Shown here: positions 1 to 12,700 of the stretch, one piece after another
How the letters are laid out: each line of letters begins with the position of its first letter
How positions within the stretch are numbered: position 1 is the stretch's first letter
Source: Clostridium sp.
GTDB lineage: Bacteria; Bacillota_I; Bacilli_A; Acholeplasmatales; Anaeroplasmataceae
Direction of reading: 5' to 3'
Assembly (NCBI GenBank): GCA_022010015.1
Contig: CP091735.1
Location: forward strand, 1,942,078 to 2,006,077
DNA length: 64,000 bases
Program-made: the position numbers and the translations under genes
The notes under the pieces: model-generated
Databases searched by the model: none
Seen by the model: the letters and a program-made list of their open reading frames with translations, nothing else
What the model was told of the DNA's origin: nothing

Positions 1-1186
1 TAACATTAATAGTTACTTTTGCATTAACGCTTGAAGCGTCATCTGATAAATAAGATGCCCTATCAGTAACAAAAATAAGATCATCCTTAGAAAAGCTACT
101 AGGTAGTTTACTAACCTGATAGCTTGCATTAATTGTAACATTGTCAATTGTAGATGTTACCACTTTTGCAAATGGAGTAACAACAATACGTTTAGTCTTT
201 GAAAGGCCAGTATTGACATCAAATATAACATTATCGAATTTAACATCCTTAATAGTAGCATTTTTTTAATTCACTAAAAAAATACCTATATAAAGAGTAT
301 TTTTGAACACCATCAATATAGTCATTTACTAAAGAGTTTGCAGTGTATTGAACCTTAAAATTAGATATTGTATATCCATTTCCAAGTAATGTTTTTTTGA
401 AGCATAATTACCAAATGAGAATGCTTCTCCACCACAATCAATATCATTAAGCAAATAAATGTTTTTTTAGTCTTATTCAGCTTTAACTCATTATAGTTAG
501 AAACAAAGCTAAACGTTCCCTTTAAATATTTAACATAAACATCGACATTACCATCATTACTTGCGTCCTTGCCTGGATGTACAAAAATCATTATTCCAAA
601 CATTTCCATCCTTATCATAATAAATAACTGATAGCTTTTTATCAACAATTTCTTGAATAGGCGTATATCCCGTACGCTTTTTAGCATAATTTAAGGCATC
701 GATAAATTTTGCACCCTCGCTTGCTGAATATGAACCTAAAATTTGCTTTTTACCAGCATCATCAAGGTAACAAACATTATAAAAGCACTTTTCAACCTTT
801 TTCCAAAAAGCATATAGGGTTATATTTTTTTATCCTTAATTGTATCTGTAGAAAAAAATCCCATGGATTAGAATAGGTTATCTCTATATCCTCACCACTG
901 CCAGTTACGTTCTTTTCTAAAAACCAACCAACTAACTCATATCCAGGATAAGTTATTAAATTATTACCATTTCCTGGTAATGTTGATGGCTCATAAACAA
1001 GTGACTCTTCACCATTACGTCCATAATATTGAATAATAGGCTTTCTACTATTCTTATAGCTTGCACCCTCAAGCTCATAGGTTACCTTAATTCTCCCTGC
1101 ATATTTGCTATCTTCTTTTGAACAGCCACACAATAATACAGCTAGAAAAAAATTATCATTATAAGAAAGAAGTTCCTTCTTTTCAT
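1..1186 (-). CDS. Partial InlB/GLUG-type surface lipoprotein (3' end beyond the left edge)
   Basis: The start is ATG at 1186, followed by a charged n-region (MKRRNFF), a hydrophobic core and the lipobox LLCGC, so this is an exported lipoprotein. Next comes an InlB B-repeat-like module (YELEGASY ... PGYELVGWF ... LYAFWKK). After that is a stretch resembling the start of a GLUG/peptidase-linker region (NDIDCGG ... YTISNFKV). The frame breaks repeatedly at A/T runs, for example at the T7 near 1147-1160 inside the signal peptide and near 840-880. Restoring the frame gives one protein to the window edge, about 390 residues seen. A role in adhesion or substrate binding is inferred from the repeats only. 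It is the last gene of a run of surface lipoproteins on the same strand. Confidence 0.6.
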
Positions 1187-1434
1187 TAATATATTCCGCC
1201 CTTCTTTTTTTACTATAAAACCAATTTTATTCAAAAACAAATACATTATTTTCATTCAAAAAAACAGTTGTTTCTCTATTTTTAGAACAAATTTTTCCCA
1301 TAATTTTTACGATAAAAAAATCTAAAACATCGGTTTGAAGTAATTATAGCACCATTTAATCTACTTATCAATGATTATAATTTTTTTCCAATCAGTAAAA
1401 AGCGTTTTTTTATAGTACATTTCCATACAAACAT
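1187..1434. other. AT-rich intergenic region
   Basis: About 250 bases between the two lipoprotein genes. I see long A/T runs and an AGGGCGGA-like purine stretch about 8 bases upstream of the 1186 start that could act as a weak ribosome binding site. I find no convincing gene. Confidence 0.4.
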
Positions 1435-1461
1435 TAAAGCAGGTATATAAACCTGCTTTAT
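1435..1461 (-). terminator. Hairpin terminator after the small lipoprotein gene
   Basis: A perfect 9-bp stem (AAAGCAGGT / ACCTGCTTT) with a 6-base loop sits directly downstream of the reconstructed stop at 1466. The trailing T-tract is weak on the minus strand. Confidence 0.65.
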
Positions 1462-1465
1462 TCAA

Positions 1466-2146
1466 TTATGCTTGCTTGTAATTGATTGTAATTTCATTCA
1501 ATCTATTATTTGAATTATATTTAGCATAGAAGCTAGAAATTTTTATCATTTTTCTAAGATAATAGTTACTTCTACATCTTTCATATTAGTAAATGTTTTA
1601 TCCAAGAAAAACACTGAAAGCTTATCATTTTTAATAGTAGCATTTAATGTATCAGACGTTGTTGTACTAGTAATGCTAGGTGCTGACAAATATTCATCAT
1701 CCAAATTAAATATTAAAACAAATGAAGGAAGCTTATAATTATCATCAACAAGCTTACCATTGACGTATTTATTGTTATCAGATGTTTCATATGATGTCCT
1801 AGATGTCGTAACACCTAAGTCATCACTATAAAGATCAACCTTTTGTTCCTCATCACTATAGCTTGAGGTTTTGGTACTACGATCAATTGTATAATCAATT
1901 GTCTTTTGATACATGACCATATTATTACCAGCTATCTTGTTTACTTGATTATAACCTGTAATTGTTTTTTTCACTTTCAAAAAAACACAGGAAATAAATT
2001 TTTGACATATCCTTAGCAACTACTGGTGTTGTACTTGGAATTTCTGAATTAGCTGACTCTGTAGGCTTAGGCTTCTTATTACAGCCTGTAAAAAGTAAGT
2101 AATGCTACTAAAGAGAAAGCAACGAATATAATTTTCTTTTTTTCAT
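1466..2146 (-). CDS. Small lipoprotein of unknown function
   Basis: The start ATG at 2146 is preceded by AAGGAG, eight bases away. A signal peptide (MKKRK, then a hydrophobic core) ends in a lipobox with Cys (FTGCNKK). The rest is Thr/Ser/Asp rich with no recognised domain and ends in a basic tail (NEITINYKQA). The length is about 226 residues. Its ribosome binding site overlaps the stop codon of the giant subtilase gene (TAAGGAG), so the two are probably translationally coupled. The frame is broken near 2085-2105, 1975-1985 and 1550-1556, all at A/T runs. It could be a partner of the upstream protease, but nothing in the sequence proves that. Confidence 0.6.
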
Positions 2147-2158
2147 ACAAATTTCTCC

Positions 2159-5100
2159 TTAAAGATAAAATTTAATTAAACCAAGTAATGATATCATACT
2201 TAAGCCATAGCTTAGGGCAGCAACTCTTTTCATAACAATCTCTCTTGTTGTAAGAGTTGATACCTGATTCATATCAGTAATATCTTGATTAAAATCTGCT
2301 ACATATTTAGCATAATTATTTCTAAATTCATCAACTGTTGTAATATCAATTGCTGACTTATCAGATTTATCAAGAGAATTTATTGTATTCATAATATCTT
2401 TATATAAGCTAATCTTATCAACACTAAATTCTGTTCCAAGCTCTTTAATTTGTGCTAATAAAACACTATATTTTTTTCATTTATATAATTAGCTTTTTAA
2501 GGTATTAATTTTTCAATACTGCTTCATTAAGCTTATCAGTCATTACCTTAATGTCAGAATCAGTATAGCCATAATTATGTAAATCCTGTTTCATACCATT
2601 ATATGCAGTTTTAGTCTTTAAAACTAAAGCTTCATCAGCTAAAGTAGCATTAGCTGGAATTTGATTAATGTATTTTAAGAAGGTAACAGTGTTTGTATCC
2701 TTTGACTCATATATTGAATTAGTAGCATTCTTTACATCAAAGAATAGAGTATAAATTAAATTGTCATAGCCACTAATAGCACCAGATTTTTTTCATTTGG
2801 TAATACAATATTAATCTTTTCTTTAGTACCTACCATACCCTTGAATTGACCATAATAATATGGATAATAGCCATTAAATACAAAGAATTTATTCATCAAT
2901 TTATAAATTTCTGAATCTTCAGTATATGAATAATCAGTTGAGCTACCAGCAAGACTTCCTTCTAAAGTAGGAGCAACAAGTGATCTAAATTCAACACTAT
3001 TTAGCTTTGAGCAGTCATAGAAAGCCATATTTCCAATTGACTCAAGTGTATCAGGTAAAATAATACTGCAAAGATATGGATTGGCTGCTGCTGCATACAT
3101 TTCAATTCGACAGGTGTTATCTAAAATTGTATAACTTTGTTCAATCTTTCCTGTTGGATATGAAGACATTTCAAGTAAACCATTAGCATTTCTAACATAT
3201 AAAAACGCCATTAGAAATCAAACAATAATCATTAATATTATAGGTATCAACAATATTACCATTATCATCATATAAGAATGAAGATTGCTTTGTATTATTA
3301 TAAAAAAAGCACTCATAGAAATTTCTTTTAATTGTATTTGGTAAAAACAATTGAACCAACATTTAATAATGACAAAGCTTGAATACCAATTTTTTTCAAC
3401 AACAGGCATATTAATAGTTGAAACAGAGCTTGCACTTAAGAAAGCATAATCAGCAATTTCTTTAATACGTGGCATATCAAGAGATGTAATGCTTGTACAG
3501 CCAGCAAAGGCATCTTCTCCTACATATAATAGATTAGATAGATTTACATTCTTTAGCTTAGTACATGTATAGAATGCACCATCTTCAATTCTTTCAACAT
3601 TTTCAAGATTGATATTTACAAGTGCACTAGCCTTATAAAACATATTATTAGGAATTGTTTTTATTGAAGAATCTAAAACAACACTTTGAAGTGAAGTATT
3701 ATAAGCAAAGATAAAGCCTTTTAATTCCACATTAGCAGGAATTGTTATAGTCTTTAAATTTAAGCAAGTATAGAACGCTGCCTCACCAATACTTCTCAAA
3801 GTTGTAGGAAGCTCTAATGATGTTATTGCAATTCCACTTACAGATGATTCAGAATATGCGGCAAAGGCACCATCACCTATAGTTTCCATTATTGGCATAT
3901 TAAGAGTTGTAATTTCGGTACAATCAGCAAATGCGAAATCACCAACACTTGTTGCATTAGTTAAATTTGCAACCTTTATTATTGTTGCATAGAAAGCCAT
4001 CTTACCAATATGATCATAGAATTTGCTTAAATCAATTGAAGCTAGCTTTGTACAATTATAGAAGGCATAATCATATGCAATAATTTTGGCATCAGCATCA
4101 ATATCAACAGTTGTTAAGGCAGTATCATTAATAAAAGCACCATAACCAATTGTTGTATTGCCATATAAATGGGCATATCTTAATGATGTAATTCTTGCAA
4201 ATGCACCTTCACCAATATTTACATTTTCTCCTAAATCAATTGAATTTAATGCTGTTGATGCAAATGCATAATTACCAATTTCTTTAGTATTTTTTTAATA
4301 TTAACAAGAGTAGTTAGCTTGGTACATGCAGCAAAGGCACCTGCATCAATTGTAAATTTTTCATTTGCAAATGTAACACTAGTTAAAGCAGTACATTCGG
4401 CAAATGCATATTCACCAATATGTGTCACATTATTTAAATTAAGAGTTCTTAGAGTTGAAATACCTCCAAAGGCTCCTTCTTTCACCTCTAAGATGGAATC
4501 AGGAATAGTATATCTACCATAATCATAGCCTGGAGCAGCAAGAATTATTACTTTTTTTCATCACTTGTTAATAATAATGGACCATTTGCTTTGTAAAAAT
4601 TCATTAGAGGCTTCAACATTAAATATCTTTAAAGAGCTGCAGCCTTCAAAAAAATTGTTGATTCATTACCAATAATTCTACTATCCTTAACAAAGGTAAT
4701 CTTATTAAGCTTTGTACAATTTAAGAATGCATATTGTTCAATTTTTGTTTCACCATTTGGCATTGTAAGATTTGTTAAAGCTGTACAATTTTTCCAAAAG
4801 CATTGCTATAAATGAAATCAGATTTACCTCTAAAGACAAATGAATTCATTTTACTGCAGCCCTTAAATGCACCTTCGCCAACATAAACAATATCTCTCAT
4901 TACATCAACCTTTATTAAATTTTTTTACAATTTTTCCAAAAGCAGCTGTTGGAATTCTATCCGAATAAATATCAACACTTGTAAGGCCACTATTTTTTTA
5001 AACATTCCCTCAGAAAGCTTAGTATAATTGCCACTTATAAATGTAGTCAAATTACTACAATCCATAAATACTTCCTTCCAAGCATTTCTAAGTGTTGTTA

Positions 5101-8100
5101 AATTTACACTTGAAATTCCTGTACAACCTTTAAATGCTTGCTCACCAAGAGCATAAATATGTGATAAATCAACATCTGTAAGAGCTGTACAATTAGCAAA
5201 GGCAGATTTTACCAATAACCTGAATATTTTTCAAGATTAATATCAGTTAGTGATGTATTAGATGCAAAAAGCAAATTCCTTTATTTGCTTGCAGGTATTG
5301 CCTTTATCATCGCTTAAGAAATTAACACTCTTTAATTTAGAGCAATTATAAAATGCATATTTATAAACCTCTTGAACATTGGCAGGAATAGTTACGCTAG
5401 TAACTGTATCATTACCACCAGCAGTCTTATTTGCATCCCAATCATTTTCATCAACCTTAATAGATGTATCAGTTGTATAAAGACTAAATGCATAAGCGCC
5501 AATATATAATATACCCTTATCATCAGGAATAACAACATCTCCACCATTACCCTTATAGCCAGTAAGCGTTGTACCTGAAATAATAAATTCATTATTAACA
5601 GTTACAGTAGTTTCTAGCAATAATATTTGATTCCTTACCATCTACTGTAATTCTAAGTGTAATTATTGATTTTCCTTCCTTAACAGCTGTAACTAGACCA
5701 TTTTGATCAACAGTTGCAACCAAAGGATTTGTTGATTCCCACTTCAATGAATATCTAGAGCTATCCAAATTCCAAGGTTTAATTTCATAGCCAAGCTTTA
5801 CTTGCTCACTTGGATAGAAGGAAATTGCTCCATTTGATAAGAAATTACGATCACCAGCAGAACCAATCTTAGAATATTCTGGTCCATCTATAAAAGCTTT
5901 AATTGTATCGTAATAAGTGAACTTTATATCTTCAAATGCTACATTATTACTAAATGATTGATTTGCGCTTAAAAGATTAACATTTGTAGTATCTTCTTTA
6001 ACATTTAAAATAATTGAAGCCTTATGATAAGCACCATCAGAACCAATTGCGGTAGCTGTAATTAAAGCACTACCACTATTAATACCCTCAGCCTTACCAT
6101 TCTTTACCCTAGCAATAGTTTCATCACTTGATGTCCAAGATAATTTAGCAAAATATTCAGCTTGATATGGATCACTTAGATTAAATGTTTCATCATCAGA
6201 TGTTAAAAAGCTTAGCAAGATTAACCTCCTGACCAATCATTGTATCATATGAAGTAATCTTTTTCACCATTTGTATTTTTTTAAATTCAAGATTAGATGA
6301 GTTAGTTCCTGGGAAGGTAACATAATAATAATTGCTGTTCATTGCATAGTCATCAATCATTATTCCAAGACCATTTGTAAGTCCAGCACCACCTGAATTA
6401 TCACTACTATATTTTTAACAAATCCATATAATCTGTTATTTCCATTGTAACCTTATTAATAGTACCCTTTTTCACCATAAACAGGAATTGGATAATCACA
6501 TAATGGTGTAAGTGAACCATTAACCATTGTAAAAGGTCTTACTGACATTGCATAATGATTATCATAAACATATAAATCAACATAATATCTATCTTTTTTT
6601 AAGTGATTTATCATATTTTGCATAATACTGCGCATCAGTTAAAATAGGTGTCTCATAATCAACATAGAAGCTAAATTCAAATGTATTATTTAAATTTGTA
6701 GAAACTCCACCATCACCATAATCAAGATATGCTTGCATTTTAAATGTGTAATTTGTGTTATTAGTTAATCCTAAATCTTGCATATTGATATCAAGCATAT
6801 CGTAGGCAGGAAGCTGTCCACCACTATAATGAGCCTTGAACTGATCATATTTAATATTTTCGTAAACTATTTCCCCGGTATTTGTATTATAAATTGTTGT
6901 TACAAGCTTTTTAGCATTTCTTAATAAGCCTGCATAAACAGTTGTAATACCATGGATTGAGGAAACATCATAGCCCATTGCTGCATGCTCAGTAGTTGCA
7001 GGAATAGCATCATATTTAGTTTCATCAATTGAATAAACATATGATCCAAGTGGAATTATATAATTGTAATAATAGCTTCCAAGTGGCGTTGTAGCATAAT
7101 AATCAGCCTTAATCTTATCATCATCATCGATTGACTTATCATGAGCTTCACTTTCAACCTCATAGAAGGTCTTATCAAATAATGGAGCCTTTGTCCAATC
7201 ACCAAAGAAAGCAAGGAATGGAATAGATAAATCAACCTCATTTTTATTAACAGCCTTTAATTTTTACAAAGCCTTCAACATACATGCCATTAGCAAAATT
7301 CTTATTAATATATAATTTTTCAGCATCACTTAAAAACAATTGTATACTCAATTAAAGCATTGCTATTAGGAGATATTGTAATCTTGTTTCCATCAAGTGT
7401 TGCATCACCAGTAATTTTTACGCTAGCATTAGGATTAAGCATATGTGCCTTTTCAGCAACATAGCGAGAATCTGACGTTGAAACACTTTCAGTCATTGTT
7501 GCATCATCAATAATATAGCTTAATGATTCATTTGAAATATTATTTAATCTAAATTTAATAACATATTTTTCCAGTCTTCTTAGCATCATCGCCAAGTTCT
7601 ACTTTAGTTCTATCGCTACCATCAACAGATAAATATGCTTTAGTATTAATAGTGTTTTTTAAACTTGCAAGACCAGCACCTTGTTTACGAGGAGAATAAG
7701 GATTACCTTCTTGATTTAAGGCAATTGTTGCTGAAGACATCATAATTTGATTTGTAAGCTTAGAAATTTCTTTTTGTTGTAGCATTAGGATATTTTTTTC
7801 CTTTAAATATTGTCTAATTAAAACAACAATACCACACATATTTGGCGTAGCCATTGATGTTCCTGATAATTCCTCATAGCCACCACCTGGAACAGATGAT
7901 TTGATATTTCCACCATGAGCAGTAATTTCTGGCTTTAATGTTAAATCAGGATTTGGACCCCAGCTTGAGAAATCAGACATAAATGGTCCAGCAAGATTAG
8001 TCTTATTTAAAACTAAAATACCACTCTTCTTTTTGGCTAAATGTTCACCATCATCCTTAGAAATTGAGCATAGAGGAATTTTTAGCATCATTACCAGCGG

Positions 8101-9693
8101 ACATTGTAATTTCACCACTTATATTATTATAAATGATAATACCTCTTGCTCCAGCAAGATATGCTTGCTTTGTCTTTTCCTCAAAGCTAATATCACCACG
8201 TTTTACTAAAACGATTTTGCCTTTTACATCAACTGATGAATAATTTAATCTAGAGCCATAACCAGGAATAGTTACATATTCAATTTCATTATCACCATCA
8301 GCTAAATTTAGCATTTCAAAGAAATCATATGGCTTATATGATGTATTGTTAGCTTCATTAAAGAAGAATGTATAGCCATCTTCCTTTGCTCTTACATATT
8401 TACTCTTTGTACCACTAATTGAAGCAACAGATAATGCAGCATTATAAGTAGATGGTGAGCCAACAGTTGCAGAATCAGGATTTGTCGTTTTATTAGTATT
8501 ACTATTTTTCGCCACCAAAAGCACTACTATAATCATTACTTGCGGCAACTAAAAAGAGAAATACCTGCTTCTTCCACCTTATCATAAACTGAATTTAGAT
8601 AATCATTATCAGATAATTTTGAAAATCCACAAGATGAACCAAGACTCATATTAATTGCGTCTACGCCAATAACAACTGCATCCTCCAAGGCAGCAAGAAT
8701 ATCCTCAGTTTTACCTCCAGAATCTAAATCAGCAAATACCTTTAGTAAAACTAATTGAGTATTAATTGCAACACCAGTAATTACACTATCACTACCAGCA
8801 ATTATACCAGCAACGTGAGTTCCATGCTCACTATCATAAGGTGTAACATCAGGATCCTTATCTGCATAATCATATGTATAAGGGATTTTAGTATTAACAT
8901 ACACATCCTCTGTCTTTAAGCCTGATGTAAAGCCAGAAGCCTTAGTCGAAGCTAAAACCTCACTAATATGATCACGAGAAATCATTGGCTGCTGTGGCAT
9001 AGTTTGAAATACAGTATGATGGACATCAAAGCCAGAGTCCAAAATAGCAACAGCAGTATTTTCACCATCATATTCAACACCTGATGAATTAAAAATTCCT
9101 GTATCATAAACATCAACATCATTCGTGACAGCATTGTATTTAGTAGTTTGTGTACTTTGTGGTAATGCATAAACCTCACCAAGTGAAACACTATAACCAT
9201 TATTTTTTTAAATTTTTTATAATTAGCATAGCTTGTTGTAGCTGAAAAGCCGTTAAATAAAGTTGTATAGTTATATTTAACATCATCTATTAAACCACGT
9301 GATGTTAAGTCATCAATTAATTTATTTTTGATTTTCAATATATCTATTTCTTTGCTTTTTCACCATATGAGCTACTAGCATAATCAGAAATACTATCATA
9401 GCCTCTTGAATAAGAAAAAAATAATCATCTGCTAATGAATTATTCTCCATTGAAACTAAAAATACTAACTCTATCATCATTTGCTAAATCATCAATCTTT
9501 GATAATAAATTAGGATTTATGTATTTCAAATTATCAGTTGCATTTGCAATAAGCTTTGCCTGTGATATATTTAAATGAGTTGTGCTATCATTTTTTATAA
9601 CAGCATTTGAACCAGTCGCAACAGAGCAGCCAGTTAAAGCTAATGCTGAAAATGTAAACAATAGAGCACAATGTTTAAAAAAATATGCTTCAT
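2159..9693 (-). CDS. Giant subtilisin-like (S8) cell-surface protease with Ig-like and BspA-type LRR domains
   Basis: One gene of ~2,500 codons once frames are rejoined. ATG at 9693 (GAGGT upstream) opens a signal peptide with lipobox LALTGC (about 9628). In order follow an I9-like propeptide (~9150-9330), catalytic Asp in AILDSGFD (~9040), His in EHGTHVAG (~8820), a protease-associated insert (~8060-8280), oxyanion Asn in VAASND (~8540) and Ser in SGTSMATP (~7855). After these come Fn3/C5a-peptidase-like modules (~6590-7560), two Big_2 Ig-like domains (~5640-6240), a long LRR_5 array (~2830-5640), a helical region and a hydrophobic C-terminal segment (~2162-2225). The catalytic part resembles lactocepin/C5a peptidases, which cut host or dietary proteins at the surface. 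At least a dozen breaks fall at A/T runs. Having both a lipid anchor and a C-terminal membrane segment is unusual. Confidence 0.75.
2830..5640 (-). repeat. BspA-type leucine-rich repeat array (LRR_5)
   Basis: More than a dozen degenerate ~23-residue units follow the pattern AF..C..L..V.LP....I...AF. Examples are AFYTCLNLKTITIP, AFADCTEITTLNMP and AFAGCTSITSLDMP. BspA-type LRRs are known as adhesive surface modules in oral and gut bacteria and in Trichomonas. Here they form the distal half of the subtilase giant. Frame breaks near 3350, 3390, 4285, 4550, 4920 and 5000 coincide with T-runs. Confidence 0.8.
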
Positions 9694-9720
9694 TTCTTTT
9701 TACCTCATCTTTATAAAGCC

Positions 9721-9755
9721 TAAAGGGAAAATAGCAAAAATGCCATTTCCCTTTT
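9721..9755 (-). terminator. Terminator hairpin between the Ig-repeat lipoprotein and subtilase genes
   Basis: Arms AAAGGGAAA and TTTCCCTTT flank a T/A-rich loop immediately after the reconstructed stop at 9763. The uncorrected frame would read into this hairpin, which supports the earlier stop. Confidence 0.6.
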
Positions 9756-9762
9756 TATAAAT

Positions 9763-12700
9763 TTAGTCCCTATTCCAATTATGCTGTTTTTTTCAATAAT
9801 ATTAAGTGTATATTTAGAAGGTGCGCTGCCACTTACATAGCCAACAGTTACCTTAATATAATAAGTTTTTCCTTCTTCTAAGGCTTGTTTCATTAAGAAA
9901 TCATATTTATAGCCACCTAAATCAACTACTGTATTACTTCCATCATCATTTGTAGCAAGTTGATTAGAACCAGTTTCATCATATAATGTACCCTTATTAT
10001 CCTTGCTACCATTATTAGTTGAATAAATTAAATATGTAGCAGATTTAGTAGCAGTAAACTTAAACCAAACCTCTTTGTCATATGCTATGTTAGCACAATC
10101 TGTACCTTCATTTACTAAAATTGCATATTCCATTGTTGTTCCCTTTAACAATACAGATTCATCCTCTTCAGTATATGCTTTTGCAGATGCATCTAAGCTG
10201 AAATACTTAACTGAAGCATCAGCAAATGTTACCTTATAATATGTCTTTACAAGCTCATATGTACCCTTTAATGAACCATATGTAGCATTACCAAAGCCAT
10301 CAAGAGTAAGCTTTGAGCCACTACCAGTATATTCACCCTTTTCATCTCCAGCAAGATTAAATGATGAGCTTGTCATTTGACCCTCAACAATAACCTCTTT
10401 ATCCCTAGAAACAGTAAATATTGTTCCATTTTCAAGGTTAGTTGTATTATATTTAACACTTACCTCACCATATGGTGTATTACCAATTGAATAATAATAT
10501 TTTTTTCAATACCATGAGCATCTTCAGCAATAGTTAAAACATGTTGTTTGCTATCAATATATGCAGAAATTGTATTTGTAACTGTTAAATCCTTAAACAT
10601 ATAAGTATAATCACTACCAGATACCATTCCAAATAGATAGCCATCATCATAAATTAATGTTGATGTTTCAGGTGTGCTATATGGAGTATATGTCCAAGTA
10701 ACTGTATTGCCTGTTAGAACCCATTCAGCCTCATATTCTGATTTAGAATACTCGGTTTTAGTATATGTTGCACTTCCATCAGCAGCTAAATCAAGCTCGT
10801 ATGAATATAGTCCTGAATAAGAAGAGCTCTTCTTACCAATCCAATGACCAGTTTCTGGGACATCAAGATATGGAGTTGGATATACATAGACAAGGCCACT
10901 AGCTTCAAATAACTCCTCACCATATGTTGCCTTAAATGTTACAATATAATATCCTGAAACAGTTGTATCAACTGCACTCATATCAGCATTTGTATCATCA
11001 ATAGCTATAGTTTTTTTACTTCACCATTTTTCATCAACATATTCCATCTTAAATACATCAGCAATATTTAAATTACCATTAAGTGCTACTCTTACTGTAT
11101 CACTTACAGTTAAACGATGATTTAAAAACATTCTCACAAATTAATGTAGTTACATCTTTTTTTGTAAATCTTACCAGTATATTCTACTAGCTTTAAGGTA
11201 TTATTACCATTTGATAATTCAAATGTAGCACTATTTTTCACCACTTGTTAAAACAACTGTTTTTGCCATCACGAGTATATGTACAAACCTCTGAGGAATA
11301 GTCAAAGAAATTAGCATTAGCATAGCCATTACCCAAGAATTGAATCTTTATAGATGTTTCAAAGGCATAAGTGTTATTAAAATCATCACTAGCCTTAACT
11401 GTAAATGTATTACCACTTAATTCTAAAATAACCATTTGTGAATCGTAATTCTTATCAGTCCAAGTTAGGATCACATCATTACCATTCATCTTATACTTGA
11501 AGCCATTATAATTTGCTTCATAGCTTGATCCCTCTAAAGTTGCAACACCTTTACCATCAAGTGTTAATGTAAAGTCACCTGTATATGTTCCTTTCTCTGG
11601 ACCAACTTCTTCAGATGGAGTAGTAGTTCCACCAGTTGAACCACTAGATGAAGCCGTACCCTTAACAAAAGACATTGTAGTTATCTCAGATTCAGTTGCA
11701 AATGTTAAATCAAATGTATCACTACCAAGAGTAACCTTATTTACACCATCAAACCAAGTGCCATCAACAGTAGGATTAATATACCAAGTTGAAGTATATG
11801 AAGTTACATATTCATAATAATCATAATCGTAGTCTTTACTATACTTAATATGCATAATAGCTTTAATTTCTTCATTTGTAGCTTTATTTGTTAACTTATA
11901 AGCATATAACTTAACATTATTACTTGAAGAAAATTCTGTTGCAGAATTTATAAAAGCAGAAACTACCTTTACATCATAATCAGCGACATTCTTAACAAAA
12001 AAATATTTGAAAAATTTTTTTCAGACAATGTAGAACCAGAATAATTCCATTTAACATATAAAAATATCATTATCATATACTACATTAAATATTCCTTGAG
12101 TTGATTCAAATGTTACTTTGTAAGTTCCATTCTCTTCTACAAATTTACCAGTTTTATCAGCACCATCTATAACAGCTGTGGCAGTACCATCAGCATTAAG
12201 TGTAATTGATGTAAGTGTTGACGCACTACTAAGTCCTGTCCATGTACCTACAAAGTCAGAAGCTAAAACATTAATCTTCTTAGTATATGAAACTCCTTCA
12301 TATGTACAAGTTACATCATATTCACCAATTTCATTAAGATTAACCTTAGATGAATCAATCATTTCATCTGTAACCTCAACTTTATTAGTACTTTGTGATT
12401 CGCCATCATATTTTTGTAACCTTAAACATTGATTTATAATCAAATGATGATGCTCCCTTATAAGTATTAACAGGCTTGCTTGAAGCTTCAGTAATAGTTA
12501 CATCGTTTTCAACTGTAACCTTAGTTGCAAATTCATAAGTAAGTCCATCAAGCTCAAAAGAAATCTTATAATCATAAACACCAGGTGTACCAAATACAAT
12601 ATTTGTATCAATTGTATAATAAATAGGAGTTTTTCCTTCTGTAGGAGTATGAGTATCCTTCATAGAAGCAGGAACAAATTCAACATCAAGTCCACTATAT

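Noticed and set aside
7056..7241. Very basic hydrophobic frame rich in Leu/Ile/Met
   Set aside because: It is an out-of-frame reading of the subtilase; the correct frame there gives PFLAFFGDWTKAPLFD.
12178..12432. Plus-strand frame within the Ig-repeat lipoprotein
   Set aside because: Shadow of a minus-strand gene with clear protein repeats; no start signals.
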